Part shown: positions 7,430 to 16,253 of the stretch, piece after piece
How the letters are laid out: each line of letters opens with the position of its first letter
Position numbering within the stretch: position 1 is the stretch's first letter
Assembly: GCF_002837185.1 (NCBI RefSeq)
Contig: NZ_KZ478022.1
Location: 1 to 52,511, forward strand
Origin: Pseudomonas fluorescens
GTDB taxonomy: Bacteria > Pseudomonadota > Gammaproteobacteria > Pseudomonadales > Pseudomonadaceae
Direction of reading: 5' to 3'
DNA: 52,511 nt
Translations under genes and position numbers: made by a program
Notes under the pieces: model-generated
What the model was told of the DNA's origin: nothing
Databases searched by the model: none
The model's input: only the letters and a program-made list of their open reading frames with translations

Positions 7430-9568
7430 CTAGACGATCGAGTCGATGTCCAGCACTTGCACTTTGCCCAGGTCGCTGTGGACAGGTGAAGGGATACTGG
7501 CAACCTGGGCCAAGACTCGGTTTTCGCGGTGAGTGAACCAGCGCTTGAGGCCCTGTTGCAGGTGCGCGCCCTGGGCGTGGCTGCCGTACACATCGCGCCC
7601 ATCGAGACGGCGCCAGCGCAGGCTGGCCAAGCGCTCGCGACTGGTATGCAAGCGGTCGATCTCTGCGTTCAAGGCGTCGTTATGCTCATGGCCACGGTCG
7701 TTGGCCGGGCGCATACGGGCAAGTTCGCGGCGCTTGGCCCTCAGTTGCTCGCGCATGTCTTCGAGCGCCCGATCAAGCAACTCGAACTCCCTCGCAGTGA
7801 CCAGGGGACCCTGGCTATCCAGGGTTTGCTGCCAGCGTCGCAATGTCGCCCAGGCCGCAGGAATATAACTGGCGGTCATAAAGTGCTGGTTGGTTTGGAA
7901 GAGCTGCCTCAACAGGTTGTCGCGGTCGGGCATGTCGCCGTGCAACCGCAACGCCCGATTGCAGCCCAGTTCCTGGATCGATTCACAGCCAGGTTTCCAC
8001 AGCACTGAAGAATGCGTGCCATCCGGGAGCGTGATGGGCATGAAGTGCTGTTGTTCGCCCTGGTGCTGGTAGGCATTCCCACCTACGCGCACCAGGCCTG
8101 CGGCGAACAGCAAACCGCCGGCGGTGGGCGCACTGAACAAGGTGACAGCCCCCGGCACCCACAGTTTGGCAGTGGTGTTCATCCACGGCGCCGGGACACT
8201 GGGGACAGGGTCGTTATGGTTGACGATTCGGTGGTGAACCAGGGCGCGGGCGCCTGCGGTGAATTCGGAATCGGCGGCGCGGGGCGCGCCGTAGGTGTAG
8301 AGGAGTGGGTTGTAATGGGCGTCCGGGATTCGGCGCAGCCCTTCAGCCAGCAGCAAGGCAATCGCGCCGCCCAGGCTGTGGCCGCAGATGACAACACGTT
8401 GACCGATGTGATATCGCGAAAGGTAATCCAGAACAAAGTGAAACGTAGCTTGAAATGCTTGGTAAAAACCTCGGTGAGCTTTACCTACGCCTTCGACGAA
8501 AGGGACTTGATGAGCATCTGCGTCGCGTAAAGCGTCCGCGCCACTGGCAGTACCACGGACAGCTATGAGTACAACCTCATCGTGGTGGCAGATAAAAGCT
8601 TGAGTGTCGGTGCCGAACTCAACGTCGTTAAAAAAGTGTATGCGCTCCGGATGCTCACCAGATTGGTAGTTAGGCTCATATAATTCAGGATCGAAAGGCA
8701 AGATTTCGAAGCGACGGGAATAGGCTACGTCTTCATACAGTGGATAAAACCGCTTTACTTGTTTTGAGTCGAACTTCCAAGCTTCCCGGTAACATGACAA
8801 CTGCTCTACGAACACGTTTCCTATGCTCGGATTCAGTGGAAACGTGACCATATCCGTGGCTCCGGTTGGAAGCTCTTGACCAAATTCGCAATAGCTCAAC
8901 GTCGCCATGAGCGCCAGTTGGTAAAGGTTCAGTGCACAAAACTGATCATCAGTGGAAATGATTGGCCGTAGCGCTCGTAGAGGACGCACCTCCAAAATCG
9001 TAAATTGGTTTGGGAACAGCACCACCCCTTTGGATAAGGACTCAGGAGGACCGAACCCCAGGTCCGCAATCATCTTAAGCGCATTGCGTGTGGGCCGTTG
9101 AGCCCCAGAGGACGTTGGAGGTAAGTGGGCTTTGTACCGAACCAAATCACTTACCTCTACCTGATAAAAACGATCTGCTTTTTGCCGTGCCGGGTTACCG
9201 TCGACACATTGACCATCGCTGCTTAGAAAAGAAGTTTGCTCCGCGCGTACTTGAAGCTCCGTAATGGGTAAAGCGTAGTCAAGCCGCTTCAGTAGCGTGA
9301 TATAGGGTATTTCTGTTCCCGAATAAGGCTCATCCATCAAGAGAACTACCGGGCCACAATAAATACCTTCCAGCCTGGTAAAACCGTCCCCATCCAGCCG
9401 TCCCCTGTATTGCTGTCCAACACTGTCTTGGAGAGTATAAAGCAGGCCACCGTAGGCCTTACCACTCCCGGTTTCATCAACGAGACCCAAGGACAACCAA
9501 TCTCCGCGTGATGGGCAAGCAGGCATCCTGTCGTTAAAAAACTGCTGCTTCCATGCATCCTGTTTCAT
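7430..9568 (-). CDS. Type VI secretion lipase effector (class-3 lipase, Tle2-like)
   Basis: The 712-residue protein has no signal peptide. An N-terminal region of about 300 residues is unassigned. A class-3 lipase domain follows, with nucleophile elbow GHSLGG (Ser398), likely Asp453 (NHNDPVPS) and His502 (AYQHQG). After a hydrophobic stretch near 475-495 comes a charged helical, coiled-coil-like region at about 625-685. It is the last gene of a vgrG-adaptor-lipoprotein-lipase operon, an arrangement like vgrG1-tap-tseL of Vibrio cholerae. It probably attacks membrane phospholipids of target cells. The ATG at 9568 has an AGGGAGA Shine-Dalgarno; a TTG 18 bases upstream is less likely. The N-terminal part (about 8500-9568) looks lower in GC than the rest. 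Confidence 0.8.
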   Translation of the reverse strand: MKQDAWKQQFFNDRMPACPSRGDWLSLGLVDETGSGKAYGGLLYTLQDSVGQQYRGRLDGDGFTRLEGIYCGPVVLLMDEPYSGTEIPYITLLKRLDYALPITELQVRAEQTSFLSSDGQCVDGNPARQKADRFYQVEVSDLVRYKAHLPPTSSGAQRPTRNALKMIADLGFGPPESLSKGVVLFPNQFTILEVRPLRALRPIISTDDQFCALNLYQLALMATLSYCEFGQELPTGATDMVTFPLNPSIGNVFVEQLSCYREAWKFDSKQVKRFYPLYEDVAYSRRFEILPFDPELYEPNYQSGEHPERIHFFNDVEFGTDTQAFICHHDEVVLIAVRGTASGADALRDADAHQVPFVEGVGKAHRGFYQAFQATFHFVLDYLSRYHIGQRVVICGHSLGGAIALLLAEGLRRIPDAHYNPLLYTYGAPRAADSEFTAGARALVHHRIVNHNDPVPSVPAPWMNTTAKLWVPGAVTLFSAPTAGGLLFAAGLVRVGGNAYQHQGEQQHFMPITLPDGTHSSVLWKPGCESIQELGCNRALRLHGDMPDRDNLLRQLFQTNQHFMTASYIPAAWATLRRWQQTLDSQGPLVTAREFELLDRALEDMREQLRAKRRELARMRPANDRGHEHNDALNAEIDRLHTSRERLASLRWRRLDGRDVYGSHAQGAHLQQGLKRWFTHRENRVLAQVASIPSPVHSDLGKVQVLDIDSIV

Positions 9569-9582
9569 CAAGCTTCTCCCTA

Positions 9583-10362
9583 TCAATCACACGTTGGATA
9601 TACGCTGCATAAGCGCCCATCTGGCATTTTGAAAGTCTTGAAATCGGAGACATTGCCGCGACAAAACGCGAATAAATCCTCCTCACTTTCGCCCCTGCAG
9701 CGTTTCCAGCCACGGGCAACTTTTACCCAGTTATCACCAAAAGCGGGTTGTTCCTCTTCTGTGAACGCCAACACCATCCTTAACGTTTTCCCGGACAATC
9801 CGTCACGGTGCACATGCCCCCCTGGCCTCGCCCTAGTTAGCGTTCCGGCAGCATCCAGTGACTTGCACCGAAGGTTTTTAATAAGGGCATGCCTGGGGCC
9901 AGCGGTACGAAATAACCACTGGCATTGCCCAAGAAGCTCTTGGACCCCCGCTTCGGGCATCAAAGGCACTCCAGGCTCCCAGCTATCGTGAAAATAGATA
10001 AGGGCATAGTCCCTTCCGATATCCGACCAGCGTTGCCCCCAATTGGCATTAATTACGAAAACGAGGCTGCGCAATACCAGAGGGCAGCCATTTACCTGCT
10101 CCGTTAATGGCACCTCAAAACTGACCCTATTGGCGACGGGTTTGCTGACAGCCTTGAATATTTTGAGCTCAGGTCGCCTACCCTTTCTTGCAGGCAGTTT
10201 GCAGCGTTCGCCTGATGCAGGTGCGTATGAAGCGTCACCTAACGCGTCAAACCCCGCCGGCAAATCCACCTCCAACGTAAAGCTATCCGCCGCCCTCCCC
10301 GCACACCCCGTTAGCCACACCATCCCAACGCCTAGCAACACTTTTCCCATCCACCTACGCAT
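9583..10362 (-). CDS. Predicted immunity lipoprotein for the lipase effector
   Basis: This 259-residue protein has a lipoprotein signal peptide: MRRWMGK, a hydrophobic core and lipobox LTGC with Cys20, next residue Ala. It would be anchored in the periplasm, where a membrane-attacking T6SS lipase acts. Many cysteines follow. The start chosen is the ATG at 10362 with GAAGGG upstream; the frame opens earlier, at 10404, but that would bury the signal peptide. It overlaps the adaptor gene by 8 bases and ends 14 bases before the effector ATG, so immunity is made before toxin. Immunity is inferred from location and lipoprotein type. I see no recognised family beyond a possible DUF3304-like lipoprotein. 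Confidence 0.65.
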   Translation of the reverse strand: MRRWMGKVLLGVGMVWLTGCAGRAADSFTLEVDLPAGFDALGDASYAPASGERCKLPARKGRRPELKIFKAVSKPVANRVSFEVPLTEQVNGCPLVLRSLVFVINANWGQRWSDIGRDYALIYFHDSWEPGVPLMPEAGVQELLGQCQWLFRTAGPRHALIKNLRCKSLDAAGTLTRARPGGHVHRDGLSGKTLRMVLAFTEEEQPAFGDNWVKVARGWKRCRGESEEDLFAFCRGNVSDFKTFKMPDGRLCSVYPTCD

Positions 10363-11194
10363 TCCCGAGCCCTTCTGTGCACCACTGTTCCCGCACCCGC
10401 TCAAAATGCTGCCCGGGTGCCTCCCCCTTCAGCGGCTGCCAGCGAATGACACTGCTCCGGGTCGCCTCCTCCAGCCGGCGCACCACCAGGAATTCAAGTT
10501 GCTCAGACGAACGCCATTGCCAGAGACGGGCCTGCTCCAGCACACCGGCCAACCAGATCCTGGGGTCGTGAAACTCCACCAGGGCCGCCAGGTCTTCACT
10601 GTGTTCGGCCAGCAGGTAGCGCAGGATATTGGCCTGGAGAATGGCCGACGCCTGGGGATTGGGCACCTGTAACCAGGGCGCGGGATCGGGCACCGGGTAC
10701 TCACCCGGTGCGGGGTTGTCGTGGCTGCACCAACGTCCCTCATGCCAGCAGCACACGCTGGTCAGCGGGCCCAGGTAGACCGGCCAGTGTTCTGCCGGCA
10801 GATACGCCAGGGCACGGGCCAGGGTGCGGTTGTCGTGAAAACGGTACAGGGCCTTTTCACCTTCTGACCCGACCAGCAGGCGCTCACGCCAATGTCGGGT
10901 CACACTGGCCAAGTCATCGTTGGGCAAACTGCCCAGCCACCCTCGATTTGCCTCTGGGTTTTGCAGAAGATTGGCCAACACAGGCTCGCCTGTCTGTTCC
11001 AATAGCAGGATCACCGGGCCCTTGCTTGCCAGCTCCGCTGCCGCGGTTTCAGCATAGAGCGGGCAATATTGCGAGAGGTCGCGAGCCGCCATGAGCGACT
11101 GGCAACGCTCGTTGCTGGCTTCGAGTATCAGGCACAGACGACGCCCCGCTTGTTGCTGCTGCGCCATCCATTGATAAGGCACGTCCTGCATCAC
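10355..11194 (-). CDS. DUF4123 effector adaptor (Tap/TEC-like chaperone)
   Basis: This 279-residue cytoplasmic protein begins MMQDVPYQWMAQQQ. It has the DUF4123 layout: an N-terminal region with a YAETAAAELASKGPVILLLE core, the central RYHDNRTL-type segment (here YRFHDNRTLARALAYL), and a variable C-terminal region rich in Trp and Leu. DUF4123 proteins load a specific effector onto its VgrG spike and are usually encoded between the two, as here. The ATG overlaps the vgrG stop by 4 bases. The family call rests on this pattern plus the operon position. Confidence 0.75.
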   Translation of the reverse strand: MMQDVPYQWMAQQQQAGRRLCLILEASNERCQSLMAARDLSQYCPLYAETAAAELASKGPVILLLEQTGEPVLANLLQNPEANRGWLGSLPNDDLASVTRHWRERLLVGSEGEKALYRFHDNRTLARALAYLPAEHWPVYLGPLTSVCCWHEGRWCSHDNPAPGEYPVPDPAPWLQVPNPQASAILQANILRYLLAEHSEDLAALVEFHDPRIWLAGVLEQARLWQWRSSEQLEFLVVRRLEEATRSSVIRWQPLKGEAPGQHFERVREQWCTEGLGNA

Positions 11195-13209
11195 GCGGCC
11201 CTCCCGGTGCTATCGCATTGACCTTCGCGACAACGCTCGCATAGGGGGCAAAAATCCGCATCCAACTGGCCGGCCAAGTCTGTGATGAGGCCCTGTACGA
11301 CCGAAACCTCAGGAATGCCCGCAACAGACGAAGGGCTGGCCGACCTTGCAGCGCATGGCGAACCGCCGACAGTGATCGGCCGGCTGCTGAAAATCCCGCC
11401 GGCCTGAATCTGCAAATACTCGCCGCCCGCCTTGAAACTCAACTGAGCGCCCGCATCGATGACAAGGCTGGCTCCCGCCTTCAGGTGAATCTGTTGGCCG
11501 GCTTCGATCACCATGACCTGGGCCACCTGGGTGTGGCTGTCGCCTTGCACGGCGAGGTGGTCGCTTGCCTTGAGCACAACCCTGCGCTCGCCCGTGATGT
11601 GGCGCTGCTCACCGCTCTCAAGACGAACCGTGCTCAAGCCTCGGATGACTTCGCTGCGCTCACCGAGCACGTGCAAACGGCTGTCATGGCCCACGTGCTG
11701 CTCCAGATCACGCTGGGCGCGCAGGTAGATCAGTTCCTCGCCACAGCGGTCTTCCAGGTGCAGCTCGTTGCTGCCCGCGCCACCTGGAACGCTGCAACTG
11801 CGCAACACGCTGCGGGTCTTGTACTGCGGCAGGGAAAAGGCCGGCATGTGCGATGCGTTGGGCAGGCAACCATTGATCACCGGCTGGTCCGGGTCACCCT
11901 CCAGGAAGGTCACCAGCACCTCCATGCCCACCCGTGGAATCATCATGGCGCCAAACCCGGAACCGGCCCAACCGGTTGCGACCCTCACCCAGCAGCTGCT
12001 TTTATCATCCGACCTGTCCAGCCGATCCCAATGAAACCGCACCTTCACGCGACCGTACGCGTCGCAGTGCACCTCCTCGCCCGCGGGCCCCGTAACAGTT
12101 GCCGTCTGGCTGCCATTGATGGAGGCCTTGGGATGTTTGAGGGGGGGCCGATGCACGGCACGCCAAGGGGTCGCGGTGAAACGGTTGCGATACCTCACGA
12201 AGGCGTCCGTATCGCCTGCCGCTTCCTCCAGGACCTGTGGCTGATAGCCTTCATGGCGCACCGAGGTGAGCAACCACAAGTCATTGCAGGTCGGATCCGG
12301 ATGATCTTGCAACGCAAGAAAGTGACCACTGCGCAACAGGGGCTGGTCACTGCTGCCCAACGCGCGATGGCGGTCGGACTGATGCCGCTCCAGACTGCGA
12401 CGCGTCAATTGCGCCCCGCGTGCACGCCGGGTGAAACCTGCCGGGTAACGGTAGTCCTCAAGGTCTGTGCCCGGTGCACCGCCAGAGACGTCGTGAAGCC
12501 GCAGCGACGGGTGTTCGAAGTCGTGATCCCGGCGCACTGTTCGCCGACTGCGGGTTTCCAGGCGTATATCGAAGCGCTTGACGCCGTTGGCTGCGGCCAA
12601 CGGATCAAGCGTCGAGCAGTATCGCTGCATCGGCAGACGCTGAAACACCGTCTGATCATCACCAAACACCAGTAAATGACCGTTGGCACTATGACGGAAG
12701 TGGTAATGGATACCCTCTTCCTCGCACAGTCGCTGAATGAAGTGCAGATCAGTTTCCCCATACTGCACGCAAAACAGCCGCGGCGGATAAATCACCGGGC
12801 CGAGCTCGAAGGCGTAGGCATCTGCGAGGATGCCGTGTTGCGCAAGCACGCTGGCGATAATCTGCGGCACGCTACGCTGCTGGAAAACCCGCTGGTCAAG
12901 GCGATGGGCGAGGCAGGCCAAGCGGGGCGCGAGCGTGAGGTGGTAATGGGTGAGCCGGGCCCCCGCGGCATCACGGCCGATGGCGTAGACCACCCCGTGC
13001 AGGCCTTGATCCGTTGCGCCCAGATCCAGATAGGCCGGCTGATGCAGCAACGCCTCCAGCTCCAGGTCAGGGTTTTCACTGACGACTTGCACCTGTATGA
13101 AATACGGCTGATCAAGACACTCACTGCCTTCGAAAGCGAGTACCTGCAAATTGGCAGTACAGCCTGAAATCATTAATTTGAAACGTGACGAAACAAACGC
13201 GTCAACCAT
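11191..13209 (-). CDS. vgrG: Type VI secretion spike protein VgrG
   Basis: This 672-residue protein has the gp27-like half (about 10-330) and the gp5-like OB fold (about 375-460, with VHCDAYGRVKVRFHWD and IPRVGMEVLVTFLEGDPDQP). A beta-helical DUF2345-type region with repeating short strands (about 540-620) follows. It forms the trimeric tip that carries the effector through the T6SS tube. The C-terminal tail ends in a cysteine cluster (Cys654, 657, 660, 665) that could bind metal or contact the adaptor or effector. No hcp or structural T6SS gene is nearby, so this is an orphan vgrG island. The 282-base region upstream (13210-13491), shared with the divergent MFS gene, should hold its promoter; no clear box was found. 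Confidence 0.93.
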   Translation of the reverse strand: MVDAFVSSRFKLMISGCTANLQVLAFEGSECLDQPYFIQVQVVSENPDLELEALLHQPAYLDLGATDQGLHGVVYAIGRDAAGARLTHYHLTLAPRLACLAHRLDQRVFQQRSVPQIIASVLAQHGILADAYAFELGPVIYPPRLFCVQYGETDLHFIQRLCEEEGIHYHFRHSANGHLLVFGDDQTVFQRLPMQRYCSTLDPLAAANGVKRFDIRLETRSRRTVRRDHDFEHPSLRLHDVSGGAPGTDLEDYRYPAGFTRRARGAQLTRRSLERHQSDRHRALGSSDQPLLRSGHFLALQDHPDPTCNDLWLLTSVRHEGYQPQVLEEAAGDTDAFVRYRNRFTATPWRAVHRPPLKHPKASINGSQTATVTGPAGEEVHCDAYGRVKVRFHWDRLDRSDDKSSCWVRVATGWAGSGFGAMMIPRVGMEVLVTFLEGDPDQPVINGCLPNASHMPAFSLPQYKTRSVLRSCSVPGGAGSNELHLEDRCGEELIYLRAQRDLEQHVGHDSRLHVLGERSEVIRGLSTVRLESGEQRHITGERRVVLKASDHLAVQGDSHTQVAQVMVIEAGQQIHLKAGASLVIDAGAQLSFKAGGEYLQIQAGGIFSSRPITVGGSPCAARSASPSSVAGIPEVSVVQGLITDLAGQLDADFCPLCERCREGQCDSTGRAA

Positions 13210-13491
13210 CCGTTGTTACCCGCCATCAATAACCCGCTGATTAAAAGCTCTCCCCGTTGATTGCTGGAACGCTGACCGAGAAAAAGCGCCTGAACGCTCT
13301 GAAGCTTAGCGATTTCAGGAAAAAAACGGCCCTTTGAAAATAAAACAGAAGATTCGTAAGGCGAGAATGGAAGCGTCTTTTACCAAGCCTCGCCCGCTGA
13401 TCCCGACGGAACCCGGCTCGCCCGACGAGGCCTGATATGCAAGGATGTCGCGCCGGACATCGTTCGTTGAACGCAACGCCAAGGATTATTC

Positions 13492-14643
13492 ATGACTGCC
13501 ATCCCCACTTCCGCCCCCGTGGTTCCCGGGCGGCTGGAGCAAATGTCCACCCGCATCGCTTTTTTCATCGCCGGCTTCGGTATCGCGGCCTGGGCGCCGC
13601 TGGTGCCGTACGCCAAGGCACGCGCGCAACTCAACGAAGGCACGCTTGGTCTGTTGTTGTTGTGCCTGGGGGTCGGATCGATTCTCGCCATGCCCGTGGC
13701 AGGGGTGTTGGCGTCGCGCTTTGGCTGCCGGCGCGTGTTGACCGCCGGCACTATCATGATCTGCCTGGCGCTGCCGATGCTGGCCACCGTGAGTTCGATT
13801 CCGCTGTTGATGGCGGGGTTGTTCCTGTTTGGCGCAGGGCTGGGTACCGTGGATTCGACCGTCAACCTGCAAGCGGTGATTGTTGAACGAGCCAGCGGGA
13901 AAACCATGATGTCGGGCTTCCACGGCTTGTTCAGCCTGGGCGGCATCGTGGGTGCGGCGGGGGTCTCCGGCCTGCTGGGGCTGGGCTTGTCGCCGCTGCA
14001 GGCAACCCTGGTAGTGATCGTCATCATGGTAGTGGCGCTGCTCAAGGCCGCGCCCCATTTACTGCCCTACGGCAGTGAAAGCTCGGGGCCGGCGTTCGCC
14101 ATTCCCCATGGCGTGGTGCTGTTTATCGGCTGCCTGTGTTTCATCGTCTTCCTGGCTGAAGGCGCGGTACTGGACTGGAGCGCGGTGTTCCTGAGTGCCG
14201 AGCGCGGGCTGGACGCAGCGTATGCAGGCCTGGGCTACGCGGCATTCGCCCTGACCATGACCGCCGGGCGCCTGACCGGTGACATTATTGTGCGGCGCCT
14301 GGGCGCTACCCGAGTGATCGTGGGCGGTGGCACGCTGGCAGCGGCCGGTGTGTTCCTGGCGACGCTCTCCCCTGCCTGGGAAATGGCGCTGCTCGGGTAC
14401 GCGTTGGTGGGCGCCGGGTGCTCCAATATCGTCCCGGTGCTCTATACCGCTGTCGGCAAGCAGAGCGTGATGCCGGAACACATTGCCGTACCCGCCATTA
14501 CCACGCTGGGCTACGCAGGCATCCTGGCAGGGCCGGCAGTGATCGGGTTCATTGCCCATGGCAGCAGCATGGCAACCGCCTTCCTGCTGATCGGTGGTTT
14601 GCTGGCGGCGGTGGCGATCAGCGGAAGGATACTGCGCGTATAA
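13492..14643 (+). CDS. MFS transporter (YbjJ-like)
   Basis: This 383-residue inner-membrane protein has about twelve hydrophobic helices. The MFS cytoplasmic loop signature appears after helix 2 (ASRFGCRRV) and again at the midpoint after helix 8 (IIVRRLGATRV). It resembles the YbjJ-type branch, whose substrates are mostly unknown. A Shine-Dalgarno AAGGAT lies before the ATG. It stands alone between the T6SS cassette and the hrp-box genes, with no gene that hints at a substrate. Efflux of a small molecule or sugar is possible. Confidence 0.8.
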   Translation: MTAIPTSAPVVPGRLEQMSTRIAFFIAGFGIAAWAPLVPYAKARAQLNEGTLGLLLLCLGVGSILAMPVAGVLASRFGCRRVLTAGTIMICLALPMLATVSSIPLLMAGLFLFGAGLGTVDSTVNLQAVIVERASGKTMMSGFHGLFSLGGIVGAAGVSGLLGLGLSPLQATLVVIVIMVVALLKAAPHLLPYGSESSGPAFAIPHGVVLFIGCLCFIVFLAEGAVLDWSAVFLSAERGLDAAYAGLGYAAFALTMTAGRLTGDIIVRRLGATRVIVGGGTLAAAGVFLATLSPAWEMALLGYALVGAGCSNIVPVLYTAVGKQSVMPEHIAVPAITTLGYAGILAGPAVIGFIAHGSSMATAFLLIGGLLAAVAISGRILRV

Positions 14644-14653
14644 ATTCGCCTGT

Positions 14654-14684
14654 ATGAGCGGCTTGATTCATGCAACCCGCTCAT
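14654..14684. terminator. Hairpin between convergent genes
   Basis: The 8-bp stem ATGAGCGG / CCGCTCAT encloses a 15-base loop, 10 bases after the MFS stop and 15 bases before the end of the convergent gene. No T-run follows, so its efficiency as a terminator is uncertain. Confidence 0.5.
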
Positions 14685-14699
14685 GCCTCTGCGGCGCCT

Positions 14700-15629
14700 T
14701 CAGTTGCCCTTTTCTATCTTATCGTTTTCCAACCATCGATCGATGCTGTAGTTCTTCAGCCACCCATCACTGTTACGACTTCCCGTCAGGGCGAAGCCGT
14801 TAGCCTTGTAATTGTCCAGCGAGTCCAGCAAGCCGGGTCTTTCAACGATGTTTTTGGCGAGGTACACCAGCTGTTCGCTGTATTGCTTTTTCGGGAAACC
14901 GTTGGCGGGGTCTCGCACAACATTACCTTTACTATCCAGCTCGTCAGGATCCTTGCTCATCTCGACAAGCGTGTCTGTTTTTACAAACCTGTGTTTATCC
15001 CATGGCCAGGAGAAATCTTCCGACTTATCCCGTAGCTGGTCAAACATGCCCCTGAATGTCGTAACGACCTGGGCGTTGGACATGCTATGGAACGGATCCG
15101 CGCTCTGGGTATTGGGGTTGGTATTACCGGTGAGTAATTCGGCTGCTTTGGCCAGACTTTCCGGTGTGATTTTACCGCCATCCACAAGAATCGCTTCGTT
15201 GACCCTGGGGCGATTGAGTATCTCCCTGGCCAACATGATGGTGCGTTCCGAGACGCTGCTTTTATGCACATCCTCACCGGCAATTTTTTGCAGTCCGCCC
15301 TGGGTAAGATGGCCATCTGTCTTGAACTTATCCAGCATGGAAAAGTTGCTGACCAGGTCTGTCGCCAGCAGATGGTCATCCGAACTGATATAGGGATTTC
15401 CTACATTCGACATTCCGCCGTACATGCCTTGACCGTCGAAATGCCGGCTGGCGCCGTTGACCATCAGGTTGTTCGAGACAAAACTCGAGTTCGTTGCCAG
15501 CGGCTGCTGAGTGCCGATCGCCTTGTCGACGACGCTGAGTCGCGTGTAACCACCACTGGCCGGCGCAGGCTCCTGATTTGGTATGAGAGGTATTCCAGCG
15601 CCTGGAGTAATCCCGTAAGTCATGTTCAT
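14700..15629 (-). CDS. Putative type III secreted protein A, two repeat modules (HrpL regulon)
   Basis: This 309-residue protein begins MNMTYGITPGAGIP: no acidic residue in the first 18, Ser/Gly/Pro/Asn rich, no Sec signal peptide, all typical of Pseudomonas type III export signals. Two modules are visible, at about 87-166 (LVSNFSMLDKF ... LAREILNRPRVNEAI ... GGKITPESL) and about 186-303 (TTFRGMFDQL ... LAKNIVERPGLLDSLDN). Each carries an NF/F-x-x-hydrophobic opening, an L-A-(R/K)-x-(I/L)-x-x-R-P core and an EF-hand-like G-x-(I/L)-(T/S) ending. The same module forms the protein encoded at 16254-17051. The layout recalls the repeats of the HrpK/HrpF/NolX translocator-like proteins, which is a tentative comparison. 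An hrp box lies 87 bases upstream. The ATG at 15629 (SD AGGG) is chosen; an ATG at 15623 is also possible. Confidence 0.7.
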   Translation of the reverse strand: MNMTYGITPGAGIPLIPNQEPAPASGGYTRLSVVDKAIGTQQPLATNSSFVSNNLMVNGASRHFDGQGMYGGMSNVGNPYISSDDHLLATDLVSNFSMLDKFKTDGHLTQGGLQKIAGEDVHKSSVSERTIMLAREILNRPRVNEAILVDGGKITPESLAKAAELLTGNTNPNTQSADPFHSMSNAQVVTTFRGMFDQLRDKSEDFSWPWDKHRFVKTDTLVEMSKDPDELDSKGNVVRDPANGFPKKQYSEQLVYLAKNIVERPGLLDSLDNYKANGFALTGSRNSDGWLKNYSIDRWLENDKIEKGN

Positions 15630-15715
15630 TCCCACCCTAGTTAGATTCCATCAACTGAACCTGGAGTGCCCAGTCTTCAACCCGCGTCGACTGTCAGCAC
15701 GAGACACGCAACGGA

Positions 15716-15744
15716 TGTGTGGCAACTCAAAAAATATTGGTTCC
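15716..15744 (-). promoter_or_regulatory. hrp box (HrpL promoter) for secreted protein A
   Basis: The minus strand reads GGAACC, 16 bases, then CCACACA. This fits the HrpL sigma factor consensus GGAACC-N15/16-CCACNNA with no mismatch. The downstream edge is 87 bases before the ATG at 15629, with no other gene between. Confidence 0.85.
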
Positions 15745-15834
15745 GAGAAGTCCTGCGCATGGGCGAGGTAAAACTTGAGCGTTTGTAACCAGCCAGACTG
15801 GCCGGACTTTTCCCCAACGTGGTCCGTCTAGGGA

Positions 15835-16098
15835 TCACGGTCGACGTGATAATTTGCTCCAGAGTGTTTCGAGCAATGACAACGCAGACCGAGGCGCCGG
15901 CCCGTCCTCCGAGGTTCGCGAGCCCCTGTCAAAGTCTTCGGTCGTAGGCGCCTTGAAACTGAACTTGGGCGATGACGTGAGGTTGAGCCCCTTTGCCTGA
16001 GATTTGCCTGGGCTTTGCACCGGAGTTGCCGGAGCAGGCAAGCTTGCAACAGCGTACTGGGAGTGAGACTGGCGAGGTTCAAATGATGTGGAATTCAT
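15835..16098 (-). CDS. Small Ser/Pro-rich protein under its own hrp box
   Basis: This 87-residue protein (MNSTSFEPRQSHSQYAVASLP...) is rich in Ser, Pro, Thr and Lys, hydrophilic and probably disordered, with a short amphipathic helix near the end (LSLLETLWSKL). It has no Sec signal and no recognisable domain. An exact hrp box lies 60 bases upstream, which is the main reason to believe it is a gene. The Shine-Dalgarno sequence is modest (AGG, 9 bases before the ATG). It could be a small secreted protein, the N-terminal remnant of a degraded effector, or a helper of its two neighbours. Function unknown. Confidence 0.55.
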   Translation of the reverse strand: MNSTSFEPRQSHSQYAVASLPAPATPVQSPGKSQAKGLNLTSSPKFSFKAPTTEDFDRGSRTSEDGPAPRSALSLLETLWSKLSRRP

Positions 16099-16157
16099 AG
16101 GCCATTACCTGTTCCAGTAGACGAAGGCATCCAAGGGTAAGACCGATGGATGCTCTG

Positions 16158-16185
16158 TTCGTGGTAAATACTTGCAAATGGTTCC
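16158..16185 (-). promoter_or_regulatory. hrp box (HrpL promoter) for the 87-residue protein
   Basis: The minus strand reads GGAACC, 15 bases, then CCACGAA, an exact fit to GGAACC-N15/16-CCACNNA. It is 60 bases upstream of the ATG at 16098 and downstream of the stop of the preceding gene, so each gene of this group has its own promoter. Confidence 0.85.
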
Positions 16186-16253
16186 CGCATCGCCGACGGG
16201 CGATTTCGCGGCTGGGGAATCCACCAGCCGATACAACGCAGTGAAGCCAGGTC

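Noticed and set aside
9569..9586. TTG at 9586 as start of the lipase effector
   Set aside because: The ATG at 9568 has a good AGGGAGA ribosome site at proper spacing, which the TTG lacks.
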